A DNA stretch of 64,000 nt, taken from an uncultured Erythrobacter sp. (lineage in GTDB: Bacteria; Pseudomonadota; Alphaproteobacteria; Sphingomonadales; Sphingomonadaceae). The notes under the pieces are model-generated. The model was not told the DNA's origin, ran no database searches, and worked only from the letters and a program-made list of their open reading frames with translations. The stretch is taken from the NCBI GenBank assembly GCA_947499095.1, contig CANMMR010000003.1, positions 62,001-126,000 on the forward strand. The letters are read 5' to 3'. Shown in pieces: positions 48,674 through 57,806 of the stretch (position 1 is the stretch's first letter; the number at the start of each line of letters is the position of its first letter). A program made the translations under genes and the position numbers.

Positions 48674-49831
48674 TCAGAAGCCGGAAGGGGCGTTGGCCAC
48701 CACCACGACGCTGTCGCCGCGCACTTCGCGAACTTCCATGGCGCGCTCAACGATTCCGCTGGTCCCGAAACGAAACGCTCCGTCGAGACCGAGGAAACCG
48801 TCCGTACTGCGCAGGTCGCGAACCGGGAAGGGGCGACCGACTTGCCAGTCGCGCGCGACCCGCAACGTCAGCAGCACGGCGTCGTAGCCGAGTGTCGCGA
48901 TCCGATAGGGCTGGCCACCGAACCGCGCTTCGTAGCTGTCGACGAAGCGCTTGTAACGATTGTCCGATACGGCGGAGAACAGTGCGCCGTTCATCGCGGA
49001 GGCGCGCGTAATCGACCCTTCACCGCTCCACAGCTCGGTGCCGAGCAGCCGGGCGGAACCGCCACCGGACTTGAGCGCACCGGCCGCCTGGATCGACAGC
49101 CGCGCGCCGTCGGCGATCAGCACGGTGTCGTAGCCGCCATGCGCCTTCAACCGCTCCGCCGCGCTGACGATCGAGGTGTTCCCGCGCGAATAGCGTTCGG
49201 TCCACACCACGCTGCCGCCATATGCCGCGGTCGCCCGTCGCATGGCTTCCTCGGCACGGACGCCATACGCACCGTCCGGTGCGATCACCGCGAAATTCTG
49301 CGCTCCGCGCTCTCGCGCATATTCGACCGTTCGCATGATCGACTGTTCGGGAATGTGGCCCATGATGAATACATTCGGGCCGACGGCATTGGTATCGTTG
49401 GAGAAAGAGATGACCGGGACGTCCGCCGACCGGGCGACCGAGAGAACCGACGGAATATTGCTGCCGAGCAGCGGGCCGAGGATCAGGCTGTTGCCTTCCG
49501 CCACCGCCTGCCGCGCTGCCGCTTCGGGGCCCTGCGCCGTATCGTAAGTCGTAATCCGCAGGTTTTCCGCGCTAGTATCGAGCAGTGCCATGGTCGTCGC
49601 ATTGGCAATCGCCTGGCCGACGTTACCGTTCGACCCGGACATGGGCACCAAAAGCGCCACACGGTGTCGGGTCTGGTCTTCGGGCAGGGCAGTCGCGCTC
49701 GGTTCCGGCGTCGGCGTCGGATCGACCGGCGCCGGCCGCTCCGCCCCGCGCGGGATGACGGCGCAACCGGCCAGCAACGTGGCGAGCGCTGCGGTTGCCA
49801 GCGTTCTACGGTCGATAGTCCAGCGCATCAT
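48674..49831 (-). CDS. Penicillin-binding protein activator (LpoA-like) lipoprotein
   Basis: The 385-residue lipoprotein (lipobox at Cys23, LLAGC) has a Pro-rich linker (about 28-50), then a periplasmic-binding-protein fold like the LpoA C-terminal domain: VALLVPMSGSNGNVGQAIAN, LILGPLLGSNIPSV, VPVISFSNDTNAVG and FAVIAPDGAYG. LpoA activates PBP1a from the outer membrane. The divergent position 19 bases from rsmI is the standard neighbourhood of LpoA-type genes. It is shorter than E. coli LpoA because it lacks the N-terminal TPR domain. Confidence 0.88.
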   Translation of the reverse strand: MMRWTIDRRTLATAALATLLAGCAVIPRGAERPAPVDPTPTPEPSATALPEDQTRHRVALLVPMSGSNGNVGQAIANATTMALLDTSAENLRITTYDTAQGPEAAARQAVAEGNSLILGPLLGSNIPSVLSVARSADVPVISFSNDTNAVGPNVFIMGHIPEQSIMRTVEYARERGAQNFAVIAPDGAYGVRAEEAMRRATAAYGGSVVWTERYSRGNTSIVSAAERLKAHGGYDTVLIADGARLSIQAAGALKSGGGSARLLGTELWSGEGSITRASAMNGALFSAVSDNRYKRFVDSYEARFGGQPYRIATLGYDAVLLTLRVARDWQVGRPFPVRDLRSTDGFLGLDGAFRFGTSGIVERAMEVREVRGDSVVVVANAPSGF

Positions 49832-49850
49832 CTTGCCGCATCCCTTGCCA

Positions 49851-50720
49851 ATGGTTCATGGGGAGGGGGTGAGTGATCCCGCACCTCCCGAAAAAAGCCT
49901 CGAGCCCGGGCTGTATATCGTGGCGACGCCAATCGGCAACCTCGGTGACATCACCCTGCGCGCCGTGGATGTGCTGCGCGCCTGCGACGGCGTGGCCTGC
50001 GAGGATACGCGGGTGACGGGCAAGCTGCTCAAGCACTTAGGCATCTCCAAGCCCCTTTGGCGCTACGACGACCATAGCGAGCATCGCGATCGCGGGCGGC
50101 TGGTCGAATCGATGCGGACGCGGGCGGTGGTGTTGGTCAGCGACGCTGGCACACCGCTGGTCAGCGATCCCGGATACCGGCTGGTCAATGATTGCCGCGC
50201 GGAGGGAATCCCCGTGACCGCGCTGCCAGGCGCCTGTGCAGCGGTGATGGGTCTGTCGCTGTCCGGCCTGCCGAACGACCGGTTCCTCTTTGCCGGGTTC
50301 CTGCCCGCCAAAGACAAGGCGCGCCGCGAGATGCTCAAAGAGCTTGGCGGGATCGATACGACGCTGGTGTTCTACGAAACCGCGCCCCGCCTGCTCAAGT
50401 CGCTCGACGCGATCGAACAGGTGCTCCCGCATCGCGAGGTTGCGGTCGCGAGGGAGCTGACGAAATTGCACGAGGAAGTCCACCGCGGCCTGCCGCACGG
50501 CCTGCGTGCCTATTTCGAGTCGCATCCTCCCAAGGGTGAGATCGTCCTGCTGGTCGGTCCGCCGATCCCCGTCGAACCGAGCGAGGCCGATGCCGACATC
50601 CTACTGCGCGACGCGCTGAAGGCTCTTAAGCCGTCTCAGGCCGCCGCCCGCGTGGCACGGGAAACCGGGCTGGAGCGCAAGGATCTCTATGCCCGCGCGC
50701 TGGAACTGCGCGCCGAATGA
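49851..50720 (+). CDS. rsmI: 16S rRNA (cytidine(1402)-2'-O)-methyltransferase
   Basis: SAM-dependent methylase of 16S rRNA C1402. The ATG at 49851 gives 289 residues; GTG at 49869 is an alternative close to GGGGAGGG. The tetrapyrrole-methylase fold shows ATPIGNLGDITLRA near residue 25, VLVSDAGTPLVSDPGYRLV, and FVARE-like VAVARELTKLHEE. The C-terminal helical domain (PSQAAARVARETGLERKDLY) is complete. The stop overlaps the yraN start. Confidence 0.95.
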   Translation: MVHGEGVSDPAPPEKSLEPGLYIVATPIGNLGDITLRAVDVLRACDGVACEDTRVTGKLLKHLGISKPLWRYDDHSEHRDRGRLVESMRTRAVVLVSDAGTPLVSDPGYRLVNDCRAEGIPVTALPGACAAVMGLSLSGLPNDRFLFAGFLPAKDKARREMLKELGGIDTTLVFYETAPRLLKSLDAIEQVLPHREVAVARELTKLHEEVHRGLPHGLRAYFESHPPKGEIVLLVGPPIPVEPSEADADILLRDALKALKPSQAAARVARETGLERKDLYARALELRAE

Positions 50721-51067
50721 GGCGGCAGCTTGCCGAAAAGAGCGGCCGCGACGGCGAGGCGAGAGCGGCGTTCTGGCTGAAGGCCAAGGGCTGGCAAATC
50801 CTCGATACGCGAGTGAAGACTCCGGCGGGCGAGATCGACCTGGTCGCGAGGCGCAGCAATGTGGTCGCGTTCATCGAAGTCAAATGGCGGCGCAAGCGGG
50901 CCGATCTAGACTATGCGATCGACGAATATCGCCTGTCGCGCGTCGCGGCGGCGGTGGAGGCCGTCGCGCATCGCTATGCTGAGAACGGGGAGGACATACG
51001 GATCGACGTAATCCTGCTTGCGCCCGGCAGCTTCCCCCGCCACATCGCCAACGCCTGGCAACCCTGA
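50717..51067 (+). CDS. yraN: YraN family (UPF0102) protein
   Basis: The 116-residue protein is a small PD-(D/E)XK endonuclease-like fold: GRDGEARAAFWLKAKGWQIL, then the catalytic-region GEIDLVARRSNVVAFIEVKW with E-x-K, and a C-terminal DVILLAP. Family members are of unproven cellular role and commonly follow rsmI. The start overlaps the rsmI stop (ATGA). Confidence 0.92.
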   Translation: MRRQLAEKSGRDGEARAAFWLKAKGWQILDTRVKTPAGEIDLVARRSNVVAFIEVKWRRKRADLDYAIDEYRLSRVAAAVEAVAHRYAENGEDIRIDVILLAPGSFPRHIANAWQP

Positions 51068-51077
51068 GGAGCCGCCG

Positions 51078-52046
51078 ATGAGTTTGCGTGTCGCCGTCCA
51101 GATGGACCCGCTGGAAAGCATCAACATTGCGGGCGACAGCTCTTTCGCGCTGATGCTGGCGGCGCAGGCGCGTGGGCACGAGTTGTGGCATTACGACGTC
51201 GCGACGCTGGCTTACGAAAGCGACGGCAGTCCTCGCGGCCGGATCACGGCGCATGTCGCGCCGGTCACGGTCCAGCGGATCGAGGGCAACTACTTCACGG
51301 CCGGCGAACGGCGCAGGGCAGATCTCGCGAAGGACATCGATGTCGTTCTGATGCGGCAGGATCCACCATTTCATCTTGGCTATATCAGCGCGGCCCTTTT
51401 GCTGGACCGGCTTAAGGGCACGACGCTCGTCGTAAACGAGCCGCGCGAAGTCGTGAATGCGCCGGAGAAGATGTTCGTGCTGGACTATGCGCAGTATATG
51501 CCGCCGACGCTGGTCGCCCGGCACCTCGACGATCTGCGCGATTTTCAGAAAAAGCACGGCTCGGTCGTGGTGAAGCCACTGCACGGCAATGGCGGCAAGG
51601 CGATCTTTCGGATCGACAAAGACGGGACGAATCTGTCGGCCCTGAGCGAGGTCTTCGACCAGACCTGGCCCGAGCCACATATGGTCCAGCCATTCCTCCC
51701 GGAAGTCAGCGAAGGTGACAAACGCATCGTGCTGGTCGATGGCGAATTCGCAGGCGCTATCAATCGCTTCCCGGGAGAAGGTGAGTTCCGCTCGAACCTG
51801 GCGCAGGGCGGTCACGCCGAAGCGGCGACGCTGACCGAACGCGAGGAAGAAATCTGCGCGGCAATGGGTCCGGAGCTCAAACGACGCGGGTTGGTGTTCG
51901 TCGGCATCGATGTGATCGGCGGCAAATGGCTGACAGAGATCAACGTGACCTCTCCGACCGGCATTGTCGCCATCGACAAGTTCAACGGCACCGACACCGC
52001 CGGGCTGATCTGGGACGCGATCGAGCGCCGTCACGCGGAGCAATAG
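51078..52046 (+). CDS. gshB: Glutathione synthetase
   Basis: Second step of glutathione synthesis, joining gamma-glutamylcysteine and glycine with ATP. The ATG at 51078 follows GAGGAG and gives 322 residues. Features are MDPLESINIAGDSSFALMLA at the N-terminus, the ATP-grasp glycine-rich PLHGNGGKAIFR and late FVGIDVIGGKWLTEINVTSP. It belongs with the glutaredoxin and OsmC genes in the same window as thiol-redox functions but is co-transcribed with rsmI-yraN. Confidence 0.96.
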   Translation: MSLRVAVQMDPLESINIAGDSSFALMLAAQARGHELWHYDVATLAYESDGSPRGRITAHVAPVTVQRIEGNYFTAGERRRADLAKDIDVVLMRQDPPFHLGYISAALLLDRLKGTTLVVNEPREVVNAPEKMFVLDYAQYMPPTLVARHLDDLRDFQKKHGSVVVKPLHGNGGKAIFRIDKDGTNLSALSEVFDQTWPEPHMVQPFLPEVSEGDKRIVLVDGEFAGAINRFPGEGEFRSNLAQGGHAEAATLTEREEEICAAMGPELKRRGLVFVGIDVIGGKWLTEINVTSPTGIVAIDKFNGTDTAGLIWDAIERRHAEQ

Positions 52047-52070
52047 CCCACCGGGCGCGTTGGTGCCTGC

Positions 52071-52679
52071 ATGAACAGCTTCATTCTCAACACGATTGCC
52101 GGCGGCGGATATATCGGGATATTCATCCTGATGGCGCTGGAAAACATCTTTCCGCCGATGCCGTCCGAAATCATCATGGGCTACGGCGGCGTGCTGGTGG
52201 CGCAGGGGCGCATGACCTTCGCGCCGTTGCTCATCATCGGAACGCTGGGCACGGTCGCGGGAAATTATTTCTGGTACTGGCTCGGCTCGCGCTGGCGAGA
52301 GGAGGACCTCAAGCGCTTCATCGCCAAGCGCGGACGCTGGCTGACGTTCGAATGGGACGAATTCGAAAAATCCCGTCGCATCTTTCGTAAGCATGGCGAC
52401 TGGATCGTTTTCCTGCTCCGCTTCTCGCCATTCCTTCGCACGATCATCTCGCTACCCGCCGGCTTGGCGAGGATGAAGCTCTGGCGTTTCCTGCTGTTCA
52501 CATTCCTTGGATCGCTCGTCTGGAACGGTGCCCTGATCTGGGGAGGGCGATCCTTGGCGGGACTGATCGGCGAATACGAGACCTATGCCAGCTGGGCGGT
52601 CGGCGGTTTCATCGGACTTGGCGCTGTGTGGTATGCCTGGCGCGTGTGGAAGTGGAAGCCGTCGGAAAACGAGCCCTAA
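52071..52679 (+). CDS. DedA family membrane protein
   Basis: The 202-residue protein has five hydrophobic segments with the DedA/VTT core: ALENIFPPMPSEIIMGYGG, GNYFWYWLGSRW, FLLRFSPFLRTIISLPAGLARM and FTFLGSLVWNGALIWGGR. DedA proteins move lipid carriers such as undecaprenyl phosphate across the membrane. It lies 24 bases after gshB. It overlaps xerC by four bases at the 3' end, convergently. Confidence 0.92.
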   Translation: MNSFILNTIAGGGYIGIFILMALENIFPPMPSEIIMGYGGVLVAQGRMTFAPLLIIGTLGTVAGNYFWYWLGSRWREEDLKRFIAKRGRWLTFEWDEFEKSRRIFRKHGDWIVFLLRFSPFLRTIISLPAGLARMKLWRFLLFTFLGSLVWNGALIWGGRSLAGLIGEYETYASWAVGGFIGLGAVWYAWRVWKWKPSENEP

Positions 52680-53572
52680 TCCCGGTCGCGTGGATGGGCG
52701 GTGCGGTAGGTCTCGAGCAGTTTCGCAGCATCGACCTGCGTGTAGATTTGGGTCGATCCGAGACTGGCATGGCCCAGCAATTCCTGCAGGCTACGCAGAT
52801 CGGCACCCGCGCCGAGCAGGTGGGTGGCGAAACTGTGCCGTAACGCATGGGGGGTTGCAGTCTCGGGCAAACCCAAGGCTTTGCGGGCCCGCGCCGTCGC
52901 TTTCTGCACCATGCCTTGCGACAGTGGGCCGCCTTTCGCCCCTCGGAACAGCGGATCGCCAGCGGACAGCGGCCATGGGCATTGGCGGGCATAGTCTTCC
53001 ACTGCCTCGCTCACGACCGGCAGGATCGGGACGACGCGTTGCTTGCCGCCTTTTCCTGTGACGGTCAGCCGCTCGCCGAGCGGAAGGACATCCGCGGTCA
53101 TTGATAGCGCTTCGGCTATTCGCATGCCTGCGCCATAGAGCAGCAAGAGCACTGCCCGATCGCGCGCACCCGTCCATGCCTCGCCAGCCAACGCCTCGAC
53201 CGTCTCCGCGAGGGCAGTCGCGTCGTCGGGGGTTACGGGACGAGGCAGGCCCTTCTTAATGCGCGGCCCGCGCATCCGCGGCGGATCGGTGACGTCATGC
53301 CCGGCCTGCACGCGAGCGAAGGCAACGAAGCCCTTCAGCGCCGACAGTTCCCGCGCGGCCGATGTGTTCGCCAGTCCTTCGGCGCGTCGTGACGCCATAT
53401 GGGTGCGAAGGCGGGTTGCCGTGAGTGTGGCGATATCCTGCCAGTCGGTCAGCTCTTGTCGCGTCAACAGCCGCTCGGCTGCCTTGTGGTAGGCGCGAAC
53501 GGTGTGCGGCGACTTCCTTTGCCCGACAGCAAGATGATCGTGCCAGGCTTTCAGAAGGTCGGCCTTACTCAC
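52676..53572 (-). CDS. xerC: Tyrosine recombinase XerC
   Basis: Site-specific recombinase that resolves chromosome dimers. The GTG at 53572 gives 298 residues, the normal XerC size; earlier frame extension overlaps hemW and is discarded. N-terminal SAM-like domain (SPHTVRAYHKAAERLL) and the catalytic Arg in GAGMRIAEAL, Lys in GKGGKQR, HALRHSFATHLL and the Tyr in STQIYTQ are all present. The start overlaps the hemW stop by four bases (GTGA). Confidence 0.93.
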   Translation of the reverse strand: MSKADLLKAWHDHLAVGQRKSPHTVRAYHKAAERLLTRQELTDWQDIATLTATRLRTHMASRRAEGLANTSAARELSALKGFVAFARVQAGHDVTDPPRMRGPRIKKGLPRPVTPDDATALAETVEALAGEAWTGARDRAVLLLLYGAGMRIAEALSMTADVLPLGERLTVTGKGGKQRVVPILPVVSEAVEDYARQCPWPLSAGDPLFRGAKGGPLSQGMVQKATARARKALGLPETATPHALRHSFATHLLGAGADLRSLQELLGHASLGSTQIYTQVDAAKLLETYRTAHPRDRD

Positions 53573-54723
53573 GACGTCACGAGGTCTGCGGACACCAGCT
53601 CGCCCAGCAGCGCATCGAGCAGCGGCATGCCTTGCGGCGTGACGCCAATGCGGCTGCCGCGCTGCCAGATCATGCCGAGGTTTGCGTAGAGCGCGAGCTT
53701 GTCCCGCTCCATCACCCGTTCGGCGTCGAGACCGAACCGAAGGGAGAGCGCCCTGACGTCGATGCCTTCGGCAAGGCGCAAGCCCATGAGCAGCGCTTCG
53801 GACAGTTGCTCGGCTGCATCGATATCGCATGCCTCCGCGATTCCGTGCGCCTGCCGCTCGACCGCCGCCAGAAAATTTTCCGGCTTGCGATGGCGTATCG
53901 TCGCGACGCCACCGCGCCGCCCATGCGCTCCGGGGCCGATCCCGGCATAGTCCTCGTAGCGCCAGTAGGTAAGGTTGTGGCGGCTCTCCTCGCCGGGTCT
54001 TGCATGATTGCTGATCTCATAAGCGGGCAAGCCGGCCACTGCTGCGATCTCCTGCGTCAGAGTATAGAGATCGGCTCCGCGATCGTCGTCCAGTGGGTCG
54101 AGTATCCCGCGCCGGACATCAGTGGCGAAGCGCGTCGCCGGCTCGATGGTCAACTGGTAGAGCGACATATGGCTCGTCCCCAGGGCCAATGCTTCGGACA
54201 GTTCTGTGCGCCACTCTTCATCGGTTTGCTTCGGCCGGGCATATATGAGGTCGATGGAAACGCGATCGAAGTGCTTTTGCGCTGTTTCGACGGCTTTCAG
54301 TGCCTCGTCCACGCCATGCAACCGACCGAGAAAACGCAACGCCTCGTCGCGAAGGCTTTGGATGCCGAGCGAGACGCGATTGATCCCTGCATTGGAAAGC
54401 GCCGCGAAATTGGCGGCTTCGACTGAGGACGGATTGGCTTCCAGCGTAATCTCGATGTCGCTCTCGAAACCCCACAGCCTTTTAGCCTCGCAGAGTAATT
54501 CCTCGACCAAGGCAGGGGGCATCAACGAGGGTGTTCCCCCGCCAAAAAAGATACCTGCAAGCTTTTCTTCAGATCGGATCGAGGCCGCTTCATGGCGCAT
54601 GTCGGCGATCAGTGCCTGCTGCCACGCATTGTCGTCATGCGTTGCGCGCACGTGGCTGTTGAAATCGCAATAGGGGCATTTCGCGAGGCAGAACGGCCAG
54701 TGGATGTAGAGTGCGCGCGCCAC
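53569..54723 (-). CDS. hemW: Radical SAM heme chaperone HemW
   Basis: Radical SAM protein of the HemW/HemN family, 384 residues. The [4Fe-4S] Cys motif is PFCLAKCPYCDF near residue 12, followed by FFGGGTPSLM and EANPSSVEAAN. HemW delivers heme rather than acting as coproporphyrinogen oxidase. It is followed by xerC with a four-base overlap. Its neighbour rdgB-rph cluster lies on the other side of the CAP gene, a familiar alphaproteobacterial order. Confidence 0.94.
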   Translation of the reverse strand: MARALYIHWPFCLAKCPYCDFNSHVRATHDDNAWQQALIADMRHEAASIRSEEKLAGIFFGGGTPSLMPPALVEELLCEAKRLWGFESDIEITLEANPSSVEAANFAALSNAGINRVSLGIQSLRDEALRFLGRLHGVDEALKAVETAQKHFDRVSIDLIYARPKQTDEEWRTELSEALALGTSHMSLYQLTIEPATRFATDVRRGILDPLDDDRGADLYTLTQEIAAVAGLPAYEISNHARPGEESRHNLTYWRYEDYAGIGPGAHGRRGGVATIRHRKPENFLAAVERQAHGIAEACDIDAAEQLSEALLMGLRLAEGIDVRALSLRFGLDAERVMERDKLALYANLGMIWQRGSRIGVTPQGMPLLDALLGELVSADLVTS

Positions 54724-54761
54724 GATCGCCTTCAGCTTATCTTAACCCTGCGGGCGAAAAA

Positions 54762-55322
54762 ATGGCCTGCATGGACGGGTCGAAAAAATGGGTAGTGCCG
54801 GTGATCGGCGCTGTGAGCTTGCTATGTGCCACGGGGATCGGCGTCGCCGCAAGCGCGTCGTCGCGCAACGCTGCGTCGAGCGACGTACATACCGCCGCGC
54901 GCATCCTGCATCTTCATAATGCAGAGCGACAGCGCTTGCGATTGCCGGAGCTCAAGTGGAACGTCCATCTCGAGCGCGAAGCCGAACGGTGGGCGAACGA
55001 GCTATCGCGAAAGGGCCGACTCCAGCATGCCGATCGAGCGGTTCGCAACGGCACAGGCGAAAATCTGTGGATGGGCACCGCCGGATATTGGTCTGTAGAT
55101 AATGCCGTCAACCTCTTCATCGAAGAGAAGAAGCACTACAGCCATGGCGATTTCCCGCATATCTCCCGCACAGGGAATTGGGCCGATGTTGCGCATTATA
55201 CCCAGGTCGTGTGGCGCGATACGCAGGAGGTCGGCTGCGCGTGGATAACCGCGCGCGGAAATGACGTACTGGTCTGCCGGTACTGGCCTGCCGGAAACGT
55301 CTGGGGCCGCAAAGCCTATTGA
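54762..55322 (+). CDS. CAP (SCP/PR-1)-domain secreted protein
   Basis: The ATG at 54762 gives 186 residues with a hydrophobic signal or anchor at about 9-30. The CAP domain contains LHNAERQRLRLPELKWNVHL, the GENLWMGT motif and HYTQVVWRDTQEVGCAW, with Cys ending VLVCRYWPAGN. Bacterial CAP proteins are exported; their activity is unresolved. A second ATG at 54771 is equally possible. It converges on rdgB with a three-base gap. Confidence 0.88.
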   Translation: MACMDGSKKWVVPVIGAVSLLCATGIGVAASASSRNAASSDVHTAARILHLHNAERQRLRLPELKWNVHLEREAERWANELSRKGRLQHADRAVRNGTGENLWMGTAGYWSVDNAVNLFIEEKKHYSHGDFPHISRTGNWADVAHYTQVVWRDTQEVGCAWITARGNDVLVCRYWPAGNVWGRKAY

Positions 55323-55325
55323 TCG

Positions 55326-55952
55326 TCAGCCGAACTGCTCGGCCACTAATTTCTTGAACGCGTCGGCCCGATGGCTGATGACGTGTTTCTCCTCCGGATC
55401 GAGCTCGGCGAAAGTCTGCTCGCGGCCGACCGGTACGAATACGGGATCGTAGCCGAAGCCCATCGTTCCGCGCGGCGGCCAGGTTAATGTGCCCGGTGCC
55501 TTCCCCTCGTAAACTGCGTATTCGCCATCGGGCCACGCGAGAGCGAGGACGCAGTGGAAGGCGCAGGAGCGAGGCGCATCGGCGCCCTTTTCCTGTAGCA
55601 TCCCCTCGACCTTGCCCATGGCCATATACCAGTCGCGGCCCGGATCGCCTTCGAACCACTGCCGCTCCGCCCAATCCGCCGTATAGACGCCCGGACGGCC
55701 GTCCAGCGCATCGACCGAGAGGCCGCTGTCGTCGGCCAGCGCGGCAAGTCCTGATGCCTCCGCCGAGGCCCGCGCCTTGATCAGCGCATTCTGCACGAAC
55801 GTAGTGCCGGTTTCGGCAGGCTCCGGCAGACCGAGCGAGCCTGCCGAGAGACATTTGACACCGTGCGGTTCCAGCAGCGCGGATATCTCCTTGAGCTTGC
55901 CCGCATTGTGCGTCGCAATCACGAGGCTGCCGGAACCGAGGCGGCGGGTCAT
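55326..55952 (-). CDS. rdgB: XTP/dITP diphosphatase RdgB
   Basis: Hydrolyses non-canonical purine nucleoside triphosphates (dITP, XTP). The 208-residue protein carries [13 protein letters not shown] near the N-terminus, [20 protein letters not shown], and [12 protein letters not shown] with the conserved HAM1 residues. ORF and family length agree. The start overlaps the rph stop by four bases, the usual rph-rdgB coupling. Confidence 0.95.
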   Translation of the reverse strand: MTRRLGSGSLVIATHNAGKLKEISALLEPHGVKCLSAGSLGLPEPAETGTTFVQNALIKARASAEASGLAALADDSGLSVDALDGRPGVYTADWAERQWFEGDPGRDWYMAMGKVEGMLQEKGADAPRSCAFHCVLALAWPDGEYAVYEGKAPGTLTWPPRGTMGFGYDPVFVPVGREQTFAELDPEEKHVISHRADAFKKLVAEQFG

Positions 55953-56665
55953 TTGCGCGTCGCCTCGTCCTGAGCCTTGAATATCTGTGCACAGCCCATC
56001 TGGGCAAGCCGCAGGAGGCGCAGGAAAGCCTCTTCATCGTAAGGTGCGCCTTCCGCGGTCGCTTGCGCTTCGGCGATCTTGCCCCCTTCGATCAGGACGA
56101 AGTTGGCGTCCGCATCGGCATTGCTGTCCTCAGGGTAATCGAGGTCGAGCACCGGCGTGCCCTGATAGACGCCACAGGAAATTGCTGCGACCTTTGCAGT
56201 GATGGGATCCTGCGTAATCGCACCAGATTTCATCAGCCCGTCGACGGCGAGCCTGAGCGCAACCCACGCTCCGGAAATCGAAGCCGTTCGCGTGCCGCCA
56301 TCAGCCTGGATCACATCGCAATCGAGCGTGATCTGACGCTCGCCAAGCTTCTTGTGATCCACCACGGCGCGCAAGGAACGACCGATAAGTCGCTGAATTT
56401 CCTGCGTCCGCCCGCTCTGCTTGCCTTTGGCGGCCTCGCGCTGGCCGCGGGTATGGGTGGCCCGCGGAAGCATCGAGTATTCGCCCGTAACCCAGCCTTC
56501 GCCTTTGCCGCGCAGCCACGGCGGGATGCGTTCTTCGACGCTGGCGGTGCACAGCACGCGCGTTTCGCCGAAGCTGATGAGGCAGCTGCCCTCGGCATGC
56601 TTGGTGTAGCCGGTCTCGATGGTAATGGCGCGCATTTCGTCGGGCGCGCGTCCTGAAGGTCGCAT
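55949..56665 (-). CDS. rph: Ribonuclease PH
   Basis: Phosphorolytic 3'-5' exoribonuclease trimming tRNA ends, 238 residues from the ATG at 56665, which is seven bases from GGAG and gives the standard [12 protein letters not shown] start. Motifs include [40 protein letters not shown], and [16 protein letters not shown] with phosphate-binding residues. Earlier in-frame starts give a non-homologous extension. It is divergent from hrcA. Confidence 0.95.
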   Translation of the reverse strand: MRPSGRAPDEMRAITIETGYTKHAEGSCLISFGETRVLCTASVEERIPPWLRGKGEGWVTGEYSMLPRATHTRGQREAAKGKQSGRTQEIQRLIGRSLRAVVDHKKLGERQITLDCDVIQADGGTRTASISGAWVALRLAVDGLMKSGAITQDPITAKVAAISCGVYQGTPVLDLDYPEDSNADADANFVLIEGGKIAEAQATAEGAPYDEEAFLRLLRLAQMGCAQIFKAQDEATRK

Positions 56666-56750
56666 TCTCATTCTCCAATCCAGTCGAATCTCGCGAGTGC
56701 GTTTGGCGCAAGGGTCTTGAGGCCGCAAGGGGAGCGGCTAGATAGAGGGA

Positions 56751-57794
56751 ATGAATTCCCCGCCACTCACCGACCTGTCCGACCGCGCGCGGGATATCTT
56801 TCGCCTCGTGGTCGAAGGCTATCTCGATAGCGGGGCGCCGGTCGGGTCGAAGGCGTTGGCGTCGGATGGCGGGCTGAACCTTTCGCCGGCCTCGATCCGT
56901 TCGGTACTGGCGGAGCTTGAGCAGCGCGGATTGCTGGCAGCCCCGCATACCAGTGCCGGACGCATGCCGACCGAGACCGGGCTGCGCCTGTTCGTCGATG
57001 CGATGATGCAGGTCGCCGAAGCGACGCAGGAGGAGCGTGCCGCCATCGAACAGCGCCTCGGCGAGCCCGGACCGATCGAGCGGGCGCTTGAGGAAACCTC
57101 TGCCCTTTTGTCCGACCTGTCGGGCGCGGCAGGCATGGTGATGGTCCCGACGCGCGAACCGAGGCTGGCGCAAGTCTCGCTGACCGCGCTAGACGCCAAT
57201 CGCGTGCTCGCGGTGCTGGTGGGCGAGGACGGGCATATCGAGAACCGCGTGCTCGCGCTTCCGGCCGAGGCGTTGGGGACTTCCCTCGAACAGGCGAGCA
57301 ACTACCTTACCGCCCGAACATCGGGCCGTACTTTGACCGAGGCCGCCAAGCTCGTCGAAGCCGAGATCGTTTCGGGCGAGTCGGCGCTCGACGAGGCCAG
57401 TCGCGATCTCGTGCAGCGCGGGATCGCGACGTGGAGCGAGGATGCGAGCCATCGCCCGGTGCTCATCGTGCGCGGTCAGGCGAACCTGCTCGACGACAGC
57501 GCGTTGTCCGATATCGAGCGGGTGCGATCGCTGCTCGACGACCTCGAAAGCAAGCAGTCGGTCTCCGCCCTGCTCGAACGCGCCCGCCGCGCCGAAGCCA
57601 TGTGCATTTTCATCGGCAGCGAGAACCGGCTGTTCTCTTTGTCCGGCTCCTCCGTTATCGCCTCGCCCTATCGCGACCGCGAGGGCAAGGTCGTCGGCGT
57701 GCTGGGCGTGATTGGCCCAACTCGGTTGAATTACGCGCGCGTCGTCCCCATGGTGGATTTCACGGCCCGATCCTTGGGCAAACGTATAGGCTGA
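56751..57794 (+). CDS. hrcA: Heat-inducible transcription repressor HrcA
   Basis: Class I heat-shock repressor that normally binds CIRCE elements. The 347-residue protein starts with the HTH (DIFRLVVEGYLDSGAPVGSK, then LSPASIRSVLAELEQRGLL), then AGRMPTETGLRLFVD and a dimerisation/GAF-like core ending GPTRLNYARVVPMVDF. It is followed by grpE after 12 bases. I found no TTAGCACTC-N9-GAGTGCTAA sequence near hrcA or elsewhere in the window. Confidence 0.95.
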   Translation: MNSPPLTDLSDRARDIFRLVVEGYLDSGAPVGSKALASDGGLNLSPASIRSVLAELEQRGLLAAPHTSAGRMPTETGLRLFVDAMMQVAEATQEERAAIEQRLGEPGPIERALEETSALLSDLSGAAGMVMVPTREPRLAQVSLTALDANRVLAVLVGEDGHIENRVLALPAEALGTSLEQASNYLTARTSGRTLTEAAKLVEAEIVSGESALDEASRDLVQRGIATWSEDASHRPVLIVRGQANLLDDSALSDIERVRSLLDDLESKQSVSALLERARRAEAMCIFIGSENRLFSLSGSSVIASPYRDREGKVVGVLGVIGPTRLNYARVVPMVDFTARSLGKRIG

Positions 57795-57806
57795 CAGGGT
57801 TTACCA

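Noticed and set aside
56666-56750. CIRCE element before hrcA
   Set aside because: No CACTC...GAGTG pair is present here, and none with the right spacing elsewhere in the window.
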